Shown: positions 1 through 8,385, counted from the first letter of the stretch. The stretch: DNA of 8,999 bases from Gemmatimonadota bacterium (GCA_025361465.1 JANYAG010000335.1:1-8999), one strand, 5' to 3'. Numbers and translations are program-made. The notes: a model not told the origin generated them from the sequence alone.

Positions 1-1625
1 ATCCAGTGAAGCCGATCATCTACTACCTCGATCCCGGGACGCCGGAACCGATTCGTTCGGCGCTGCTTGAAGGGGCGCGCTGGTGGAACCAGGCCTTCGA
101 GGCGGCGGGGTATCGCAATGCGTTCCGGGTCGAGCTGCTGCCGGCGGGAGCGTCGCCGCTCGACATCCGCTACAACATGATCAACTGGGTGCACCGCTCG
201 ACGCGCGGCTGGAGCTATGGCGGCGGGGTGAGTGATCCGCGCACCGGCGAGATCATCAAGGGCGTGGTGACGCTGGGGTCGCTGCGGGTGCGGCAGGACT
301 GGATGATCGCCGAGGGGCTGCTGCAACCGTACAAGAAGGGCGATGAAGCGGTCCCGGAGATCGAGAAGTGGGGACTCCAGCGGCTGCGCCACCTCGCCGC
401 GCACGAAGTGGGGCACACCCTGGGCTTCGGCCACAACTATTACGACAGTGATGCCGGGCGGATCAGCGTGATGGATTACCCCTCACCGCTGGTGACGCTG
501 AAAGCGGACGGCACGCTCGACGCCTCGCAGGTGTATACCGATGGTATCGGGGCGTGGGACAAGGTGGCGATCGCGTATGGCTACCAGGATTTCCCGAAGG
601 GGACCAACGAAGCGCAGGCGCTGCGGCAGATCCTCGATGCGGCATGGGCCAAGGACCTGCGCTACCAGACCAACCAGGACATCGAGGTCAACCCGCGGGT
701 TGACCAATGGTCGAATGGCACCGATGCCGCCGCCGAACTCGACCGGATGATGGCGGTGCGGAAGGTGGCGCTTGGGACGTTCGGTGCCAACGCGATCAAG
801 CTCGGCACGCCGATGGCGCAACTCGAAGAGACGCTGGTGCCGCTCTATCTGCATCATCGCTACCAGGTCGAGGCGGCGGCGAGCGTGCTGGGCGGGATCC
901 ATTACATCTACGCTATCCGGGGCGATGGGCGGCAACCGTTCCGTCGTGCGACCGGCGCCGAGCAGCGAGCCTCCCTCAGCGCGCTGATGCGGGCACTGAC
1001 GCCGGCAACGCTGGCGCTGCCCGACGCGCTGTTGCAGTTGATTCCACCGCGGCCGCCGGGATATGGCAGCACGCGCGAGCTCTTTCCGCGCTACACCGGC
1101 GGCGCGTTCGATGCGGTGACGCCGGCGGTGGTGGCGGCACAGCATGTGGTGGCGAACATCCTCGGCGCTGAGCGGGCGGCGCGTCTGGTGGAGCAGCACG
1201 CGCTCGAGCCATCGCTGCCGGGGCTGGACGAAGTGATCGATACGCTGGTGGCTGCGAGTTTCAATGCGGCGGCGCGGACGCCGTACCAAGCGGAGATCAA
1301 GCGGGCGATCGAACGGGTGGTGATCGATCAATTGATGGACGTGGCGGCGAATGCGGCGATGCCGCAGGTGCGGGCGCTGGCCACCCTTGCGCTGCAGCAG
1401 CGAGTCACCGCGCTGGCGCCATCGGCAACAGCGGACGTCGCGACGCGGGCGAGTTCGGCGCTACTGCTGAGTGACATCCGCCGCTTCCTTTCCCGTCCGT
1501 CCACGCCGGCGCCGCGCGCACCGACCGTGGATGTGCCGCCGGGCGCGCCGATTGGTGAGCCGGCGATCGAGTGGCTCTTGCTGGTGCCACCGCCGTGTTC
1601 GTGGCTGGGCGGGTACTGGCAGTAG
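1..1625 (+). CDS. Zinc-dependent metalloprotease (DUF5117/DUF4953 metzincin type), 5'-truncated
   Basis: This is the C-terminal part of a probably secreted or periplasmic zinc peptidase; its substrate is unknown. The frame is open to the left window edge. The GTG at 6 is almost certainly an internal valine, because family members carry several hundred residues (propeptide and DUF5117/5118-like parts) before this point. Counting from that GTG, residues 1-75 (with KPIIYYLDPGTPEPI and WWNQAFEAAGY) match the conserved lead-in to the catalytic domain. The zinc site is HEVGHTLGFGH at 133-143: HExxHxxGxxH, with His133, Glu134, His137 and His143. A Met-turn, SVMDY, follows at 154-158. Together these define a metzincin. 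The remaining ~380 residues are largely helical with no second catalytic motif. The gene ends at TAG 1623-1625, 7 bases from the stop of the convergent lipoprotein gene, with no hairpin terminator in the gap. The family call is strong; the physiological role is not known. Confidence 0.9.
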   Translation, partial: PVKPIIYYLDPGTPEPIRSALLEGARWWNQAFEAAGYRNAFRVELLPAGASPLDIRYNMINWVHRSTRGWSYGGGVSDPRTGEIIKGVVTLGSLRVRQDWMIAEGLLQPYKKGDEAVPEIEKWGLQRLRHLAAHEVGHTLGFGHNYYDSDAGRISVMDYPSPLVTLKADGTLDASQVYTDGIGAWDKVAIAYGYQDFPKGTNEAQALRQILDAAWAKDLRYQTNQDIEVNPRVDQWSNGTDAAAELDRMMAVRKVALGTFGANAIKLGTPMAQLEETLVPLYLHHRYQVEAAASVLGGIHYIYAIRGDGRQPFRRATGAEQRASLSALMRALTPATLALPDALLQLIPPRPPGYGSTRELFPRYTGGAFDAVTPAVVAAQHVVANILGAERAARLVEQHALEPSLPGLDEVIDTLVAASFNAAARTPYQAEIKRAIERVVIDQLMDVAANAAMPQVRALATLALQQRVTALAPSATADVATRASSALLLSDIRRFLSRPSTPAPRAPTVDVPPGAPIGEPAIEWLLLVPPPCSWLGGYWQ

Positions 1626-1632
1626 CGCGTGG

Positions 1633-4269
1633 CTACGGCACTGGCAAGGTCTGGATCGCCTGGAAGGTGAAGGTGTAGGTGGCGATGCCGGTGCTGTACC
1701 GCACCAGCCAGACGATGGTTCCGCTCAATGTCGGTCCCGTCATGGCGGCGTTGATCGAGCCACCGGGTACTGTGATGGCATTCGGATCGGCATTCGTCGC
1801 GACAGCACTTCCGGTCACGGTTCCGCTGCCAAGCGTTCCCATGGTGAACGACTGGACGAAATCCGGGTCCGGACAGTTGGCGCCGAAGTAGGCCTTGGTT
1901 GGCCCGGGGCCCCCGCCCGCGGTCGGCATGTTCAACACCGCTCCCTTGCAGGTCCCGTCCGTGAGCACCTCGACCTGGCCGCTGGATGGCGTCTGGCGCA
2001 GCGTGGTCATCCAACCCGTGATCATGGCCTGGATGAGCGTGTCGGAGTGCTCGGATCCAATGCCTCCCGGCGGATTCACGATGGTGGGGGCATTCACCGT
2101 CTGGAAGACCCAGATAAAATGCGGCAAAGTGATGGTCGCTGTTTCGGTCGCGCGCGCAATCACCTGATCGTTGCGGAGGTCGATGATCTCGCCGGTGACC
2201 GGGAAGGTGCCGACCGCTTCGTAGATGTGTTCGATATTGGGGTTGTTGTCGAGGGTCACCTTGGGCTTGCCGTCGCCGAAGTCCCAGCGATAGCGCACGC
2301 TGGCAGGCAGGAGGGACAGGGTGGCCTGATGCTTCAGCTTCAGCGGCACGGTCAGCATGCCGGTTGGTGCGGCGGGAGTAATAGAGGTCTGCAGGCGGCG
2401 GAGCACGAACTTGTGCCAGTCCAGCCACCAACCATCGGAGGAAGAGGAATGTGGACTTGTGGCTGAGGCGACCGGTAGGCCCATCTGGTATTCGGTGCCC
2501 GCGGGTGGATTGGTTGAGGCCAGGAATCCACCGAGCGGAAACGAGCCGAGGACGGTGAACGGGTTGAGGATGTACCAGCCAATGCTCGTGGCGATGTTGT
2601 TTGCGGGACTCGGCGACAGTGTGGTTGCGAAGCCGTTCTTGCACTGGGCGCATTCAATCCACCAACGGAGGGTGTCGACCAGGAACAGCGTATCATAGAG
2701 GCGCCCGGCCCACCCGTGGAATTCGTAGGTCGGGAACTCGGCGTCCCCGATTGTGCCGGCGGCAACTTGGGCGTAGGTCGCGGGCAGCTGGTCGAACAGC
2801 GGAAGCAACGTCGTCAGCCCGCCGTTCAGCGCCTCGTCATACGGAGGCGTCGCCGCGCGCCCGCTATTGGTGTATGGTGACATGCCACCACCCGCCGAGA
2901 ACTGGAGGGACTGGTTGACGTCACCCGGCATGACGGGATCGGCCACGTACAGGCGGTCACCCTGGACTCGATACACGATCAGGTAGGAGGTGAAACTCGG
3001 GTTGGTGATCGCGATGAGCTGTGCCCGTGGCTGGCCGCCATTCTCCGCTCCGTGAGCGAACTTGGCCCGCATCACCAGGAACTGATTGTACAGAAAGGAC
3101 GCCTTGCTTCCTGCGTAGGGCGTCATGGCGTCATGCACCGCATTGGCCAATGCAATGTCGAAGTTCTTTCCCACGATGCTCGTCCACCGGATACCCATGC
3201 GATCGCTGAGTGGCACATTGGCCGTCAACTGAAATCGACCGTTCAGCTTCTGGGGACTCGGGCGGGCGTTGAAGTACCAGAGCGAGGTTGCCGGTGACCC
3301 GATGCCGCTGGTTGACCAAATCTCCGTGGGCGTCCGCGGAAACTCCCAATCGTCGACGCCGGGCCGATAGCCGGAATCGTAGTCGCGCATGATCACATCG
3401 AGTGGCAGTGCGTCGACAAAGATGACCGCGCCCGGATCCGCGAGTGAGGCGATCCGGCCATTGGCGCGCAGCGAGGCGCCGCTCAGGAGGTGTGCCCCGT
3501 TCAGCGAACCGGTGATCGCGGTCACTCCGTGGGCATCCCACTCCGTCGTGGTCAAGGCATCCATTGCACCACTGGCCGGGTCGTACATCATGATCACCGG
3601 AAAGGTGCCCGTGGGAATGTCCGCCACTATGTGGATGGTGAGCGGTGTCGTCGCGTAGTCCGCGGTGGTACTGATGGTGATGAGCGGCGAGACCGGGTTG
3701 ACGGTCGGTGAACGCGGAATGCTCACGTTCGAGGCATAGCGCACCGTGGCCTGCAACCCCCCGGCATACGCGCCACTTGGCACGTCGAGCTTGAAGCCGT
3801 TGAGTGGTCCGGGCTGCAGCACGGTGATCGAGCCGCCGCCGACCCCGAGCGTCGCGGGCGGGAAACTCGCCCCGGTGATCATCGCGGTCGCGGCGATCTT
3901 GACAGGCGCAAGTGTCCCGACCGTCACCCTCAGCACGTTGCGCCCCTCCGATGTGCCGAGGGTCCAGTTCGCCACGGTCGCGATGCCGTTGGAGCCGGTG
4001 GTTGCCGAGGCGCCGGTGAGGCTGCCGCCGCCCGAATCGACCGCAAACGACACTGCCACCTCCGAAACTGGCTGGCCCGAGGCGTCCCTGACGATGACCG
4101 CCGGTTTGATGGCAACGACCGCGCCCGGCTCGGCCTGCTGGGCATCGCCCGCCTGGACGGCAACCGAAGCCGGTGGATTACCGGATGGGGGAGGGTTGCT
4201 GGTGGTCGGGGAGGAGCCGCCGCAGGCCACGAGGGCGAGCAGGGCGGTCGGGGCGGCAAGGTGGCGCAT
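1633..4269 (-). CDS. Large surface lipoprotein with N-terminal Big_1 Ig-like domain and a PKD domain
   Basis: This is an 878-residue predicted lipoprotein of unknown function, probably anchored in the outer membrane. Residues 1-15 form a short signal peptide ending in the lipobox LVAC, with lipidated Cys16 followed by GGSS and a Pro/Ser-rich linker to about 34. Residues ~35-128 resemble a bacterial Ig-like Big_1 domain (VRDASGQPVSEVAVSFAV, then GIATVANWTLG). Residues ~657-700 form a PKD domain (YRWDFGDG, then HIYEAVGTFPVTGEIID). The middle (about 355-520) is not clearly assignable. It includes VYRVQGDRLYVADP at 432-445, which loosely recalls C39/papain-like folds, but no catalytic Cys/His pair is evident. 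Residues ~715-875 form a further beta-rich region. The start codon at 4269 is chosen because it gives a complete signal peptide; AGGA lies about 11 bases upstream on the coding strand. It is the last gene of the minus-strand series. Plausible roles are adhesion, polymer binding or cell-surface scaffolding, all inferred from the domains. Confidence 0.85.
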   Translation of the reverse strand: MRHLAAPTALLALVACGGSSPTTSNPPPSGNPPASVAVQAGDAQQAEPGAVVAIKPAVIVRDASGQPVSEVAVSFAVDSGGGSLTGASATTGSNGIATVANWTLGTSEGRNVLRVTVGTLAPVKIAATAMITGASFPPATLGVGGGSITVLQPGPLNGFKLDVPSGAYAGGLQATVRYASNVSIPRSPTVNPVSPLITISTTADYATTPLTIHIVADIPTGTFPVIMMYDPASGAMDALTTTEWDAHGVTAITGSLNGAHLLSGASLRANGRIASLADPGAVIFVDALPLDVIMRDYDSGYRPGVDDWEFPRTPTEIWSTSGIGSPATSLWYFNARPSPQKLNGRFQLTANVPLSDRMGIRWTSIVGKNFDIALANAVHDAMTPYAGSKASFLYNQFLVMRAKFAHGAENGGQPRAQLIAITNPSFTSYLIVYRVQGDRLYVADPVMPGDVNQSLQFSAGGGMSPYTNSGRAATPPYDEALNGGLTTLLPLFDQLPATYAQVAAGTIGDAEFPTYEFHGWAGRLYDTLFLVDTLRWWIECAQCKNGFATTLSPSPANNIATSIGWYILNPFTVLGSFPLGGFLASTNPPAGTEYQMGLPVASATSPHSSSSDGWWLDWHKFVLRRLQTSITPAAPTGMLTVPLKLKHQATLSLLPASVRYRWDFGDGKPKVTLDNNPNIEHIYEAVGTFPVTGEIIDLRNDQVIARATETATITLPHFIWVFQTVNAPTIVNPPGGIGSEHSDTLIQAMITGWMTTLRQTPSSGQVEVLTDGTCKGAVLNMPTAGGGPGPTKAYFGANCPDPDFVQSFTMGTLGSGTVTGSAVATNADPNAITVPGGSINAAMTGPTLSGTIVWLVRYSTGIATYTFTFQAIQTLPVP

Positions 4270-4345
4270 GCGCGGTGAGTCCTGGGAGGGGTCACTTCAA
4301 GAGCGAAAAAGTCCCCTTTCCCGGCTCATCCGAACCACAGGCGCG

Positions 4346-6016
4346 CTACCGGGAAGTGACGATCCTCAGGATCTCGGTTTCCTGCTCTTGGGCTTGGTGC
4401 GCGATTTCGGCGCCGCGGGTGAGGAGATCGTCGGCAAACGCCCGGTCGTGCAGGGTGGCCGCGTTGATCTGCACGTTGAGCCAGGCGCCCATGACGGCGG
4501 TGCGCGCGCAGAGTCCCCCCACTCCGGCGTCGGACGATGAACTCGGCTGGCCGTGTTCGGCCATCTCGCGGATCATCGCCATCGAAGCGAGGGCAGCCTG
4601 CATGACGCGAAAGGGGATCTCGGTGGCGACGCGGGTCGCGGCCTGAATGGCGGCGGTGCGGGCGGATTTCTCTTCATCAGTGGTCTTCGGCAGCGCGAAC
4701 GCAGCCATCACCTTTTCAAAGGCGCGAGTGTCTTCGTCGACCAGGCGAAGCAGTTCGCCGGTGTAGCGCTGACCCGTTTCAGCCCAATCAGAGAACTCCT
4801 GCCAACGATCGTCCCAGCCGCGCTTGTGGCTGGAGAGATTGGCCACCATGGTGCCGAGTGCGGCGCCGAGCGCGCCGACGGTGGCGGCGACCGAGCCACC
4901 ACCGGGGGCGGCGCTTTCGCTGGCGGTTTCTTCGGTGAAGGCGGTGACGGTCATGCTGACCAGTCGTTCTGCCGTGGCATCGTGCAACAGGGATTCGATC
5001 ACGCGTTCCTCCGGATGGAACGGGGCGACGTCGTTGAGGCCGAGTGAGGTGATGGCGATGCGGACGAGCTCTCGGTCCGACACGCCAGTCGAACGCTGCT
5101 GTTTGGCGAGGAAGTAGCGGCCGGCGTCGAGCAGGCACTGCAGTGGCACCAGGCCGACCAGCTCGGAGCCGGTGACGCGGATGCCGCGGGCAGCGGCGGC
5201 GCGGCAGACTTCGTCGAAGGCCACGTGCAGCGGCGTCACCCGGACGTTGGTCAGGTTCATCGACACCTGGGCGCGGCCGTACTCGGCGATGTACCAGCCG
5301 ATCGCCTTGACGCTCTTCAGGGTGCCGGGAACGATGATCGGGTTGCCGGCGGCGTCGTGCATCGGCTCGCCATGGCGATCGAGCGGGGTGCGTCCCGCTT
5401 CGCGGACGTCGAAGGCGATGGCGTTGGCGCGGCGGGTCGAGGTGGTGGTGAGGTTGACGTTGAAGGCGACGAGGAAGTCGCGGGCGCCGATCACGGTGGC
5501 ACCGCGCCGCGCATCGAATGTGGCGGGACCGAAGTCAGGTTTCCATTCGGGAAGCAGGATCTTCTTGGGCAGTCCTTCGTATTCCCCGGCGCGGATCACA
5601 GCGAGGTTGTTGCGGGCCGGGTCGGGCTGGGCGGCTTCGTAGCAGTACACCGGGAGGTCGAGTTCGCGGCCGACGCGCTCGGCGAGTGTCCGGGCGTAGC
5701 CAGCGGTCTCTTCCATCGAAATGCCGGAGATCGGCACCAGCGGGCAGACGTCGGTGGCGCCCATGCGGGGGTGTTCGCCGTGGTGCTGGCGCATGTCGAT
5801 CAGTTCGCCGGCGGTGCGGATGGCGCGGAAGGCGGCTTCGATGACGGCATCGGGGTCGCCGACGAAGGTGACGACGGTGCGGTTGGTGGCGTGTCCGGGG
5901 TCGACGTTGAGGAGGCGGACGCCCGCGACCGACTCGATCTGGTCGGTGATCTGGCGGATCAGGTCGGGATTGCGTCCTTCAGAGAAATTGGGGACGCATT
6001 CGATGAGGCGTTTCAT
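4346..6016 (-). CDS. ftcD: Fused glutamate formimidoyltransferase / formimidoyltetrahydrofolate cyclodeaminase
   Basis: This bifunctional cytosolic enzyme belongs to histidine breakdown and one-carbon metabolism. It moves the formimino group from N-formimino-L-glutamate to tetrahydrofolate, then deaminates 5-formimino-THF to 5,10-methenyl-THF and ammonia. At 556 residues it is close to the roughly 540-residue animal FTCD. The transferase half spans about 1-330: it opens with IECVPNFSEGRN and has EHPRMGATDVCPLVPI from residue 81, where His82 aligns in motif and number with the catalytic His82 of mammalian FTCD. The cyclodeaminase half spans about 345-556, with APGGGSVAATVGALGAALG at 370-388 and a conserved SD in SSSSDAGVGG at 492-501. 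The fusion is intact, with no frameshift. The ATG at 6014-6016 gives exactly the family N-terminus, although no Shine-Dalgarno sequence is seen before it. No other hut gene is in the window, so the pathway context must lie elsewhere. It sits 80 bases downstream of the YchF-like gene and 76 bases upstream of the lipoprotein gene. Confidence 0.95.
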   Translation of the reverse strand: MKRLIECVPNFSEGRNPDLIRQITDQIESVAGVRLLNVDPGHATNRTVVTFVGDPDAVIEAAFRAIRTAGELIDMRQHHGEHPRMGATDVCPLVPISGISMEETAGYARTLAERVGRELDLPVYCYEAAQPDPARNNLAVIRAGEYEGLPKKILLPEWKPDFGPATFDARRGATVIGARDFLVAFNVNLTTTSTRRANAIAFDVREAGRTPLDRHGEPMHDAAGNPIIVPGTLKSVKAIGWYIAEYGRAQVSMNLTNVRVTPLHVAFDEVCRAAAARGIRVTGSELVGLVPLQCLLDAGRYFLAKQQRSTGVSDRELVRIAITSLGLNDVAPFHPEERVIESLLHDATAERLVSMTVTAFTEETASESAAPGGGSVAATVGALGAALGTMVANLSSHKRGWDDRWQEFSDWAETGQRYTGELLRLVDEDTRAFEKVMAAFALPKTTDEEKSARTAAIQAATRVATEIPFRVMQAALASMAMIREMAEHGQPSSSSDAGVGGLCARTAVMGAWLNVQINAATLHDRAFADDLLTRGAEIAHQAQEQETEILRIVTSR

Positions 6017-6096
6017 GGCCGGCCGGGTGCGGGTGAAGGGCGTGGGAAGAAGATAAGCGGCTCCGACGCGGCGCTCCGGGGCCGCCTGGTCGCGCC

Positions 6097-7137
6097 CTAG
6101 ACGTTGAAGCGGATGTTGAGGATGTCGCCGTCGGCCACCAGGTAGTCCTTGCCTTCGAGTTTGAGGTGACCGACCTCACGCGCGACATGTTCCGACTTGT
6201 CCTCGATGAACTGTGGGTAGTGCATTACCTCGGCCCGGATGAAGCCGCGCTCGAGGTCGGAGTGGATCTTGCCTGCCGCCTGTTTGGCGCTGGTGCCGCG
6301 TTTGATCGGCCAGGCGCGCACTTCGTCGGGGCCGACGGTGAAGAAGGAAATCAGGTCGAGCAGGCCGTAGGCGATCTGGATGAAGCGGGTGACGGCCGAT
6401 TCGGAGAGGCCGAGGTCGTCGAGAAACACCTGCTGGTCGGCGGGATCCATGGTCGCGATCTCGGCTTCGACGCTGGCCGAGAGCACCAGGCCGCCCGCGT
6501 GCAGCGAGCCGAGGCGATCGGCGATGGCGGGTGGCAGCGGTTCGGTCACCGCCGCTTCGGCGCAATTGATTGCCACCATCAAGGGTCGGTCGGTGAGGAA
6601 GCCGAAGGAGGTCAGCGCGCTGCGGTCGAGTTGTGATGGCGGAATGGAGCGCAGCGGCTTTTCGGCTTCGAGGGTGGCGCGCATCAGCTCGAAGTGCCCG
6701 ATGTCGAGGGCGCTCTTCTTCTCCTTGCGAGCGCGCTCGAGCCAACGCTCGATGATGGCCAGGTCGGCGAAGAGGCATTCGGTGGCGAAGGCGTCGAGTT
6801 CGCGGGCCGGGTCGGCCGGGTGGTCGAGGGCGGGATTGGCGAACGCGCGCAGCACCAGGCAGAGGACATCCTGTTCGCGGATCTGCTGCAGCGCCTTGCC
6901 GGAGAGGCCCTTGAGCTCGGCGCCGTGCTCGCCGGGGATGTCGCTGAAGACGATCTCGGCGTAGGTGGTCTTTTTGGGCGAGAAGATGGCGCTGAGACGG
7001 TCGATACGCCGGTCGGGCACCTTGACGGTGCCGAGGTGGACGTCGCCGCCGAAGCCGGTGGGGACGTGGAGCCCGGTGAGGGTGTTGAACACCGTGGTCT
7101 TGCCGGACCCCGCGAAGCCTACCAAGCCGATGCGCAT
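6097..7137 (-). CDS. ychF: YchF/OBG-family P-loop NTPase, divergent G domain
   Basis: This 346-residue P-loop NTPase belongs to the OBG/YchF group, whose studied members (YchF, OLA1) bind ATP and associate with ribosomes. The Walker A/G1 motif is GFAGSGKTT at 7-15, G3 is DIPG at 66-69, and the G4 position reads NCAE at 191-194. That fits the NxxE that replaces NKxD in ATP-preferring YchF. The C-terminus from about 262 is the TGS/DUF933 domain and is very conserved: SFFTVGPDEVRAWPIKRGT and a final LNIRFNV. The G domain is unusual. The G1 loop is AGSGKTT rather than the common PNVGKST, the YPFCTI switch segment is missing, and DIPGEHG replaces DIAGLVKG, so the hydrophobic residue after G3 is absent. 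It is slightly shorter than E. coli YchF (363). The reading frame stays open far upstream, but the G1 motif requires a start near 7137. No Shine-Dalgarno precedes that ATG, so it may be leaderless or weakly initiated. A paralogue or lineage-specific YchF-like protein is possible. Confidence 0.85.
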   Translation of the reverse strand: MRIGLVGFAGSGKTTVFNTLTGLHVPTGFGGDVHLGTVKVPDRRIDRLSAIFSPKKTTYAEIVFSDIPGEHGAELKGLSGKALQQIREQDVLCLVLRAFANPALDHPADPARELDAFATECLFADLAIIERWLERARKEKKSALDIGHFELMRATLEAEKPLRSIPPSQLDRSALTSFGFLTDRPLMVAINCAEAAVTEPLPPAIADRLGSLHAGGLVLSASVEAEIATMDPADQQVFLDDLGLSESAVTRFIQIAYGLLDLISFFTVGPDEVRAWPIKRGTSAKQAAGKIHSDLERGFIRAEVMHYPQFIEDKSEHVAREVGHLKLEGKDYLVADGDILNIRFNV

Positions 7138-7326
7138 GGAGGAAATCTCGGGAAGGGTGGGCGTGAGCGCCAGAGCGGGCTCAATTCCGTTTATTCGGGT
7201 CGGATTGAACGGTGACGGGTGAACGGTGAGCGGTGATGGCCGATGTGGGGTCCTCGGCTGCGTTGCGGGGCGGTGTGCTGCGTGGATTGGGACCGCGGCG
7301 AAGGCGGGCTGAGGTAACAGTTCGGG
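7138..7326. other. Divergent intergenic region between ychF-like gene and integron integrase
   Basis: This 189-base gap separates the two divergent starts and should contain promoters for both, but I see no convincing -35/-10 pair on either strand. It holds a short heptamer repeat (listed separately) and a GAGG at 7311-7314, 12 bases before the integrase ATG, as a weak ribosome-binding candidate. Every GTT and AAC in it was checked: none fits GTTRRRY or its inverse RYYYAAC, so the classical attI position 5' of the integrase appears empty. Confidence 0.6.
7204..7238. repeat. Tandem heptamer repeat GGTGANN (four exact-core copies plus one degenerate)
   Basis: Four consecutive heptamers start at 7211, 7218, 7225 and 7232 and read GGTGACG, GGTGAAC, GGTGAGC and GGTGATG. 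They are preceded by the degenerate ATTGAAC at 7204-7210. The unit is a constant GGTGA followed by two variable bases. It lies in the untranslated space upstream of the ychF-like gene, about 65-95 bases before its ATG on the opposite strand. It may be a simple-sequence expansion or a dispersed genomic repeat; its function is unknown. Confidence 0.7.
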
Positions 7327-8385
7327 ATGGTTGACGATCCTCCTCCCGTCGCTTTGCAGTCGAATTCGCCCCTGCTGCAGCGGTTGCAGTCGAATCTGGC
7401 GCTGCGGCACTATTCGCCGCGGACGATTGCGGCGTATTGCGGCTGGGTGATCCGATTCGTGCGCTATCACCGGCTGCGGCATCCGGCGACGATGGGCGAG
7501 GCGGAGGTGGTGGCGTTTCTTGGCTACCTGCGCGAGCAGCGGCGGGTGGCGGCGGCGACGCAGACGCAGGCGCTGGCGGCGTTGCAGTGTCTTTATGCCC
7601 AGGTGCTGGATCGACCGTTGCGGGTGGCGGGGCAGATTCCGCGGGCGAAGGGTCCGACGCGGTTGCCGGTGGTGTTGACGCCGGACGAGGTGAGCCGAGT
7701 GTTGCGCGAGCTTGCGGGGGTGTATGCCCTGGTGGGGTTGTTGTTGTATGGCAGCGGGTTGCGGTTGACGGAGTGTGTCACGTTGCGGGTGAAGGATGTT
7801 GACCTGGTGCGGCGGGAGATCGTGTTGCGGCGGGGGAAGGGCGGGAAGGACCGGGTGACGGTATTGCCGGGGGTGCTGGTGCCGCTGCTGGAGCGGCATC
7901 TGGCGCGGGTGCGGGCGGTGCATGAGCGGGATCGGGCGCGGGGTGGTGGGTGGGTGGCGTTGCCGGGGGCGTTGGCGCGGAAGTATCCGGAGGCGCCGGT
8001 GAGCTGGGGGTGGCAGTGGGTGTTTCCGGCGTCGCGGCGCCGGCGGCTGGCGGATGGGCGGGGGTATCGGCACCATCTGCACCAGACGGCGGTGCAGCGG
8101 GCGATGCGGGTGGCGGTGCGAAGGGCGGGGATTGCCAAGCCGGCGGGGTGTCACACCTTGCGGCACAGTTTCGCGACGCACCTGTTGCAGGGCGGGGCGG
8201 ACATCCGGACGATCCAGGAGTTGCTGGGGCATCGGGACGTCACCACGACGATGTTGTACACCCATGTCCTCAATCGCGGCGGGTTGGGGGTGCAGAGTCC
8301 GTTGGACCGGTTGTCGCAATCCCTTGCCGCATTGTCGGATTCGACAGCGAGCGTGCGCGAGCGAAGCCGGGGTTGGGCGGTATAA
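7327..8385 (+). CDS. intI: Integron integrase (site-specific tyrosine recombinase)
   Basis: This 352-residue tyrosine recombinase of the IntI family inserts and excises gene cassettes by recombining attI and attC sites. The N-terminal SAM-like core-binding domain spans about 14-100 (ALRHYSPRTIAAYCGWVIRF). The catalytic domain follows with the full residue set: Arg146 in GSGLRLTE, a Lys in RGKGGKDR (169-176), His276 and Arg279 in CHTLRHSFATHLL, His302 in LLGHRDV and nucleophile Tyr311 in LYTHV. These positions are almost the same as in class 1 IntI1. The IntI-specific extra segment, missing from XerC/XerD, is present at about 207-235 (LPGALARKYPEAPVSWGWQW). The conserved end GGLGVQSPLDRL (318-329) is followed by a ~23-residue tail whose DNA overlaps the putative attI. 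GC content is very high (45 of 60 bases in 7861-7920), like the neighbouring core genes, so the integrase seems resident. No frameshift or lost residue is seen, so it is probably active. ATG 7327 is the best start; GAGG lies 12 bases upstream. Confidence 0.95.
   Translation: MVDDPPPVALQSNSPLLQRLQSNLALRHYSPRTIAAYCGWVIRFVRYHRLRHPATMGEAEVVAFLGYLREQRRVAAATQTQALAALQCLYAQVLDRPLRVAGQIPRAKGPTRLPVVLTPDEVSRVLRELAGVYALVGLLLYGSGLRLTECVTLRVKDVDLVRREIVLRRGKGGKDRVTVLPGVLVPLLERHLARVRAVHERDRARGGGWVALPGALARKYPEAPVSWGWQWVFPASRRRRLADGRGYRHHLHQTAVQRAMRVAVRRAGIAKPAGCHTLRHSFATHLLQGGADIRTIQELLGHRDVTTTMLYTHVLNRGGLGVQSPLDRLSQSLAALSDSTASVRERSRGWAV

Noticed and set aside
6..8. GTG at 6 as the true start of the metalloprotease
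   Set aside because: The frame continues to the window edge, and starting here would begin directly inside the conserved catalytic lead-in, without signal peptide or propeptide.
1626..1632. Bidirectional terminator between the convergent metalloprotease and lipoprotein genes
   Set aside because: Only 7 bases separate the stops and no inverted repeat with flanking T-runs is visible there.
1328..2653. 441-codon minus-strand open frame
   Set aside because: It overlaps both the metalloprotease (antisense) and the lipoprotein (same strand, other frame) and its translation has no family signal; a GC-driven shadow frame.
6068..6085. GCGGC/GCCGC hairpin between ychF-like gene and ftcD as a terminator
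   Set aside because: Only five base pairs with an 8-base loop and no T-run on the coding strand; expected by chance at this GC content.
5225..6100. 291-codon plus-strand open frame opposite ftcD
   Set aside because: Gly/Asp/Val-rich composition and full overlap with a convincing enzyme gene; no recognisable domain.
6097..8319. 740-codon minus-strand open frame spanning the ychF-like gene and antisense to intI
   Set aside because: The upstream ~390 residues are Arg/Pro/His-rich low-complexity sequence typical of antisense frames in high-GC DNA, lie opposite the well-supported intI, and precede a complete NTPase start at 7137.
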